DNA of 64,000 nt from Henricia sp. BOLD:AAB3569 (lineage: Eukaryota; Echinodermata; Asteroidea; Spinulosida; Echinasteridae): contig JBBELK010000824.1 of assembly GCA_037783545.1 (NCBI GenBank), forward strand, positions 1-64,000, read 5' to 3'. Below, piece by piece: positions 59,101-64,000 of the stretch; position 1 is the first letter of the stretch, and each line of letters starts with the position of its first letter. Made by a program: the position numbers and the translations under genes. Under the pieces are notes generated by a model, which ran no database searches, was not told the DNA's origin, and worked only from the letters and a program-made list of their open reading frames with translations.

Positions 59101-62100
59101 GGCAGAGAAATTTCAAAGTTTAGAAAAAACTGGGTTGAGGCTTCCTGACTGCTCTCGCGCAAACCGTGGCTGTCTGTACACACCTCTTTGGGGTACTCCT
59201 GAGTTGTGCGCATGCTCAGTCATTCGGACTGTCGTTAACGCACCGCAGTTTGGCTCGGCAATTTGGTCAAAGTGTGGTCCAAACGTCGGCAAATTTGGAG
59301 GTCGAAAAATGTTCCGACGAACTTCAAATTTTGCATGCCCTAAAACTCTCTATATTGCGCACTTGTTATAAAAAATTGACAGACTTTCGCGGGAAATGGC
59401 AGAGAAATTTCAAAGTTTAGAAAAAACTGGGTTGAGGCTTCCTGACTGCTCTCACGCAAACCGTGGCTGTCTGTACACACCTCTTTGGGGTACTCCTGAG
59501 TTGTGCGCATGCTCAGTCATTCGGACTGTCGTTAACGCACCGCAGTTTGGCTCGGCAATTTGGTCAAAGTGTGTCCAAACGTCTGCAAATTTGGAGGTCA
59601 AAAAATGTTCCGACGAACTTCAAATTTGGCATGCCCTAAACTCTCTATATTGCGCACTTGTCTTAAAAAATTGACAGACTTTCGCCGGGAAATGGCAGAG
59701 AAATTTCAAAGTTTAGAAAAAAACTGGGTTGAGGCTTCCTGACTGCTCTCACGCAAACCGTGGCTGTCTGTACACACCTCTTTGGGGTACTCCTGAGTTG
59801 TGCGCATGCTCAGTCATTCGGACTGTTGTTAACGCACCGCAGTTTGGCTCGGCAATTTGGTCAAAGTGTGGTCCAAACGTCGGCAAATTTGGAGGTCGAA
59901 AAATGTTCCGACGAACTTCAAATTTTGCATGCCCTAAACTCTCTATATTGCGCACTTGTCATAAAAAATTGACAGACTTTCGCCGGGAAATGGCAGAGAA
60001 ATTTCAAAGTTTAGAAAAAACTGGGTTGAGGCTTCCTGACTGCTCTCACGCAAACCGTGGCTGTCTGTACACACCTCTTTGGGGTACTCCTGAGTTGTGC
60101 GCATGCTCAGTCATTCGGACTGTCGTTAACGCACCGCAGTTTGGCTCGGCAATTTGGTCAAAGTGTGGTCCAAACGTCTGCAAATTTGGAGGGTCAAAAA
60201 ATGTTCCGACGAACTTCAAATTTGGCATGCCCGTAAACTCTCTATATTGCGCACTTGTCTTAAAAAATTGACAGACTTTCGCCGGGAAATGGCAGAGAAA
60301 TTTCAAAGTTTAGAAAAAAACTGGGTTGAGGCTTCCTGACTGCTCTCACGCAAACCGTGGCTGTCTGTACACACCTCTTTGGGGTACTCCTGAGTTGTGC
60401 GCATGCTCAGTCATTCGGACTGTTGTTAACGCACCGCAGTTTGGCTCGGCAATTTGGTCCAAAGTGTGGTCCAAACGTCGGCAAATTTGGAGGTCGAAAA
60501 ATGTTCCGACGAACTTCAAATTTTGCATGCCCTAAACTCTCTATATTGCGCACTTGTCATAAAAAATTGACAGACTTTCGCCGGGAAATGGCAGAGAAAT
60601 TTCAAAGTTTAGAAAAAACTGGGTTGAGGCTTCCTGACTGCTCTCACGCAAACCGTGGCTGTCTGTACACACCTCTTTGGGGTACTCCTGAGTTGTGCGC
60701 ATGCTCAGTCATTCGGACTGTCGTTAACGCACCGCAGTTTGGCTCGGCAATTTGGTCAAAGTGTGGTCCAAACGTCGGCAAATTTGGAGGTCGAAAAATG
60801 TTCCGACGAACTTCAAATTGTGCATGCCCTAAACTCTCTATATTGCGCACTTGTCATAAAAAAATTGACAGACTTTCGCCGGGAAATGGCGAAAAATTTC
60901 AAAGTTTAGAAGAAAACTGGGGTTGAGGCTTCCTGACTGCTCTCGCGCAAACCGTGGCTGTCTGTACACACCTCTTTGGGGTACTCCTGAGTTGTGCGCA
61001 TGCTCAGTCATTCGGGACTGTCGTTAACGCACCGCAGGTTTGGCTCGGCAATTTGGTCAAAGTGTGGTCCAAACGTCGGCAAATTTGGAGGTCGAAAAAT
61101 GTTCCGACGAACTTCAAATTTTGCATGCCCTAAACTCTCTATATTGCGCACTTGTTATAAAAAATTGACAGGACTTTCGCCGGGAAATGGCAGAAGAAAT
61201 TTCAAAGTTTAGAAAAAACTGGGTTGAGGCTTCCTGACTGCTCTCACGCAAACCGTGGCTGTCTGTACACACCTCTTTGGGGTACTCCTGAGTTGTGCGC
61301 ATGCTCAGTCATTCGGACTGTCGTTAACGCACCGCAGTTTGGCTCGGCAATTTGGTCAAAGTGTGGTCCAAACGTCGGCAAATTTGGAGGTCGAAAAATG
61401 TTCCGACGAACTTCAAATTTTGCATGCCCTAAACTCTCTATATTGCGCACTTGTCATACAAAAATTGACAGACTTTCGCCGGGAAATGGCAGAGAAATTT
61501 CAAGTTTAGAAAAAAACTGGGGTTGAGGCTTCCTGACTGCTCTCGCGCAAACCGTGGCTGTCTGTACACACCTCTTTGGGGTACTCCTGAGTTGTGCGCT
61601 TGCTCAGTCATTCGGACTGTCGTTAACGCACCGCAGTTTGGCTCGGCAATTTGGTCAAAGTGTGGTCCAAACGTCGGGAAATTTGGAGGTCGAAAAATGT
61701 TCCGACGAACTTCAAATTTTGCATGCCCTATAAACTCTCTATATTGCGCACTTGTTATAAAAAATTGACAGACCTTTCGCCGGGAAATGGCAGAGAAATT
61801 TCAAAGTTTAGAAAAAACTGGGTTGAGGCTTCCTGACTGCTCTCACGCAAACCGTGGCTGTCTGTACACACCTCTTTGGGGTACTCCTGAGTTGTGCGCA
61901 TGCTCAGTCATTCGGACTGTCGTTAACGCACCGCAGTTTGGCTCGGCAATTTGGTCAAAGTGTGGTCCAAACGTCGGCAAATTTGGAGGTCGAAAAATGT
62001 TCCGACGAACTTCAAATTTTGCATGCCCTAAACTCTCTATATTGCGCACGTTGTCATACAAAAATTGACAGACTTTCGCCGGGAAATGCAGAGATATTTC

Positions 62101-64000
62101 AAAGTTTAGAAAAAACTGGGTTGAGGCTTCCTGACTGCTCTCGCGCAAACCGTGGCTGTCTGTACACACCTCTTTGGGGTACTCCTGAGTTGTGCGCATG
62201 CTCAGTCATTCGGACTGTCGTTAACGCACCGCAGTTTGGCTCGGCAATTTGGTCAAAGTGTGGTCCAAACGTCGGCAAATTTGGAGGTCGAAAAATGTTC
62301 CGACGAACTTCAAATTTTGCATGCCCTAAACTCTCTATATTGCGCACTTGTCATAAAAAATTGACAGACTTTCTCCGGGAAATGGCAGAGAAATTTCAAA
62401 GTTTTAGAACAAAACTATGTTGAGGCTTCCTGACTGCTCTCACGCAAACCGTGGCTGTCTGTACACACCTCTTTGGGGTACTCCTGAGTTGTGCGCATGC
62501 TCAGTCATTCGGACTGTCGTTAACGCACCGCAGTTTTGGCTCGGCAATTTGGTCAAAGTGTGGTCCAAACGTCGGCAAATTTGGAGGTCGAAAAATGTTC
62601 CGACGAACTTCAAATTTTGCATGCCCTAAACTCTCTATATTGCGCACTTGTCATAAAAAATTGACAGACTTTCGCCGGGAAATGGCAGAGAAATTTCAAA
62701 GTTTAGGAAAAAACTGGGTTGAGGCTTCCTGACTGCTCTCGCGCAAACCGTGGCTGTCTGTACACACCTCTTTGGGGTACTCCTGAGTTGTGCGCATGCT
62801 CAGTCATTCGGACTGTCGTTAACGCACCGCAGTTTGGCTCGGCAATTTGGTCAAAGTATGGTCCAAACGTCGCGCAAGATTTGGAGGTCGAAAAATGTTC
62901 CGACGAACTTCAAATTTTGCATGCCCTAAACTCTTCTATATTGCGCACTTGTCATAAAAAATTGACAGACTTTCGCCGGGAAATGGCAGAGAAATTTCAA
63001 AGTTTAGAAAAAACTGGGTTGAGGCTTCCTGACTGCTCTCACGCAAACCGTGGCTGTCTGTACACCACCTCTTTGGGGTACTCCTGAGTTGTGCGCATGC
63101 TCAGTCATTCGGACTGTCGTTAACGCACCGCAGTTTGGCTCGGCAATTTGGTCAAAGTGTGGTCCAAACGTCGGCAAATTTGGAGGTCGAAAAATGTTCC
63201 GACGAACTTCAAATTTTGCATGCCCTAAACTCTCTATATTGCGCACTTGTCATAAAAAATTGACAGACTTTCGCCGGGAAATGGCAGAGAAATTTCAAAG
63301 TTTAGAAAAAAACTGGGTTGAGGCTTCCTGACTGCTCTCACGCAAACCGTGGCCTGTCTGTACACACCTCTTTGGGGTACTCCTGAGTTTGTGCGCATGC
63401 TCAGTCATTCGGACTGTCGTTAACGCACCGCAGTTTGGCTCGGCAATTTGGTCAAAGTGTGGTCCAAACGTCGGCAAATTTGGAGGTCGAAAAATGTTCC
63501 GACGAACTTCAAATTTTGCATGCCCTAAACTCTCTATATTGCGCACTTGTCATAAAAAATTGACAGACTTTCGCCGGGAAATGGCAGAGAAATTTCAAAG
63601 TTTAGAAAAAACTGGGTTGAGGCTTCCTGACTGCTCTCACGCAAACCGTGGCTGTCCTGTACACACCTCTTTGGGGTACTCCTGAGTTGTGCGCATGCTC
63701 AGTCATTCGGACTGTCCGTTAACGCACCGCAGTTTGGCTCGGCAATTTGGTCAAAGTGTGGTCCAAACGTCGGCAAATTTGGAGGTCGAAAAATGTTCCG
63801 ACGAACTTCAAATCTTGCATGCCCTAAACTCTCTATATTGCGCACTTGTCATAAAAAATTGACAGACTTTCGCCGGGAAATGGCAGAGAAATTTCAAAGT
63901 TTTAGAAAAAACTGGGTTGAGGCTTCCTGACTGCTCTCGCGCAAAACCGTGGCTGTCTGTACACACCTCTTTGGGGTACTCCTGAGTTGTGCGCATGCTC
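51580..64000. repeat. Right-hand tail with many private single-base indels
   Basis: Starting with ACTTCAATTTTG (51581) the monomers carry more than 40 one-base insertions or deletions seen in one copy only. Examples: GAGTTTGTGCG (52054), ATTCGGGACTG (52673), GTTGTGGCGC (52953), GTGGGCTG (53513), GCATTTCCC (53978), CATGGCTCAG (54753), CTCAGCGC (58261), CCCGTAAAC (60230), GCACGTTGTC (62046), CTCTTCTATA (62932) and GTCCTGTAC (63655). Insertions outnumber deletions. Substitutions do not increase comparably, which favours lower consensus accuracy over biological decay. Confidence 0.85.
58411..60520. repeat. Dimeric higher-order repeat
   Basis: Two monomer types alternate. One has GGTCAAAAAATG with TTGGCATG (58411, 59600, 60196); the next has GACTGTTGTTAAC (58636, 59825, 60422). 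GTCTGCAAAT and TTGTCTTAAAAAATTG link the last two copies, which are about 595 bp (two units) apart. The private indels of this tail are superimposed. Confidence 0.75.

Larger units (their letters stand above)
8405..64000. repeat. 297-bp satellite array, right arm (about 187 monomers)
   Basis: The same 297-bp unit continues head to tail in the same orientation to the end of the window, with no further interruption and no inversion seen. The first monomer (8405-8703) has a private patch, GACCAAAAATTC for GACGAACTTC near 8465-8476, making it 299 bp. Up to about 51.5 kb most length changes are shared among higher-order copies, mainly an extra base in three A-rich runs. Beyond that they are mostly private. 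Between about 33.2 and 43 kb nearly every monomer is the CTCACGC class; elsewhere the two classes interleave. No gene, RNA or mobile element is visible in this arm. Confidence 0.97.

Noticed and set aside
1..64000. CRISPR array or prokaryotic tandem-repeat system
   Set aside because: The whole 297 bp unit is repeated, with no unique spacers, no short palindromic repeats of 25-40 bp and no cas-like genes.
51580..64000. Biological decay of the array at its edge
   Set aside because: Considered but not preferred. Edge monomers usually accumulate substitutions as well as indels, whereas here mainly single-base insertions rise and the array continues to the last base.
1..64000. rRNA, 5S rRNA, tRNA or snRNA tandem genes
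   Set aside because: No A-box/B-box, conserved 5S core or other RNA gene motif is recognisable in the monomer, and I could not fold it into a known RNA shape.
1..64000. Telomeric repeats or an inversion within the array
   Set aside because: No TTAGGG-like runs were found, and every monomer read has the same orientation.

Overview
The window is almost entirely one tandem satellite array. About 213 monomers of a 297-bp unit (46.5% GC in a consensus copy) run head to tail in a single orientation from base 1 to base 64000. One non-satellite island at about 7722-8404 interrupts them. I see no protein-coding gene, rRNA, tRNA or CRISPR array. A long, homogenised satellite with nested higher-order repeats points to a eukaryotic nuclear genome, plausibly centromeric, pericentromeric or subtelomeric heterochromatin. 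I do not recognise the satellite and cannot name the species. Many differences between monomers are CG to TG or CA changes, which suggests a genome with cytosine methylation.

Layout: 1-7721 is the left arm (26 monomers), with an 8-monomer then 7-monomer higher-order repeat. 7722-8404 is the island: unique sequence, then a 47/67-bp minisatellite, a perfect 10-bp-arm palindrome, an AATAAA and a short A tract. The satellite resumes in nearly the same phase, with only 3 bp of the monomer missing. 8405-64000 is the right arm (about 187 monomers), a mosaic of local amplifications: a 6-monomer block repeated 15 monomers apart (9.2-15.4 kb), a copy of the window's first 1.07 kb at 16.4-17.5 kb, a 9-monomer tandem duplication (19.0-24.3 kb), a 12-monomer tandem duplication (26.1-33.2 kb), a 7-7-5 series (33.3-39.4 kb), a near-consensus stretch (39.5-43 kb), an 8-7-6 series (45.5-53 kb) and a dimeric series (58.4-60.5 kb). 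From about 51.6 kb single-base indels private to one monomer become very frequent, while substitutions do not obviously rise.

Because 297 is divisible by 3 and one forward frame of the monomer has no stop, the array contains long open frames, the longest being 1192 codons at 29687-33265. I read these as a by-product of the repeat. Frame-breaking indels are common, amino-acid-changing differences are freely tolerated, and other frames on both strands are also partly open. The real interest lies in the array's multi-scale amplification history, the origin of the island, and the question of assembly quality at the right end.
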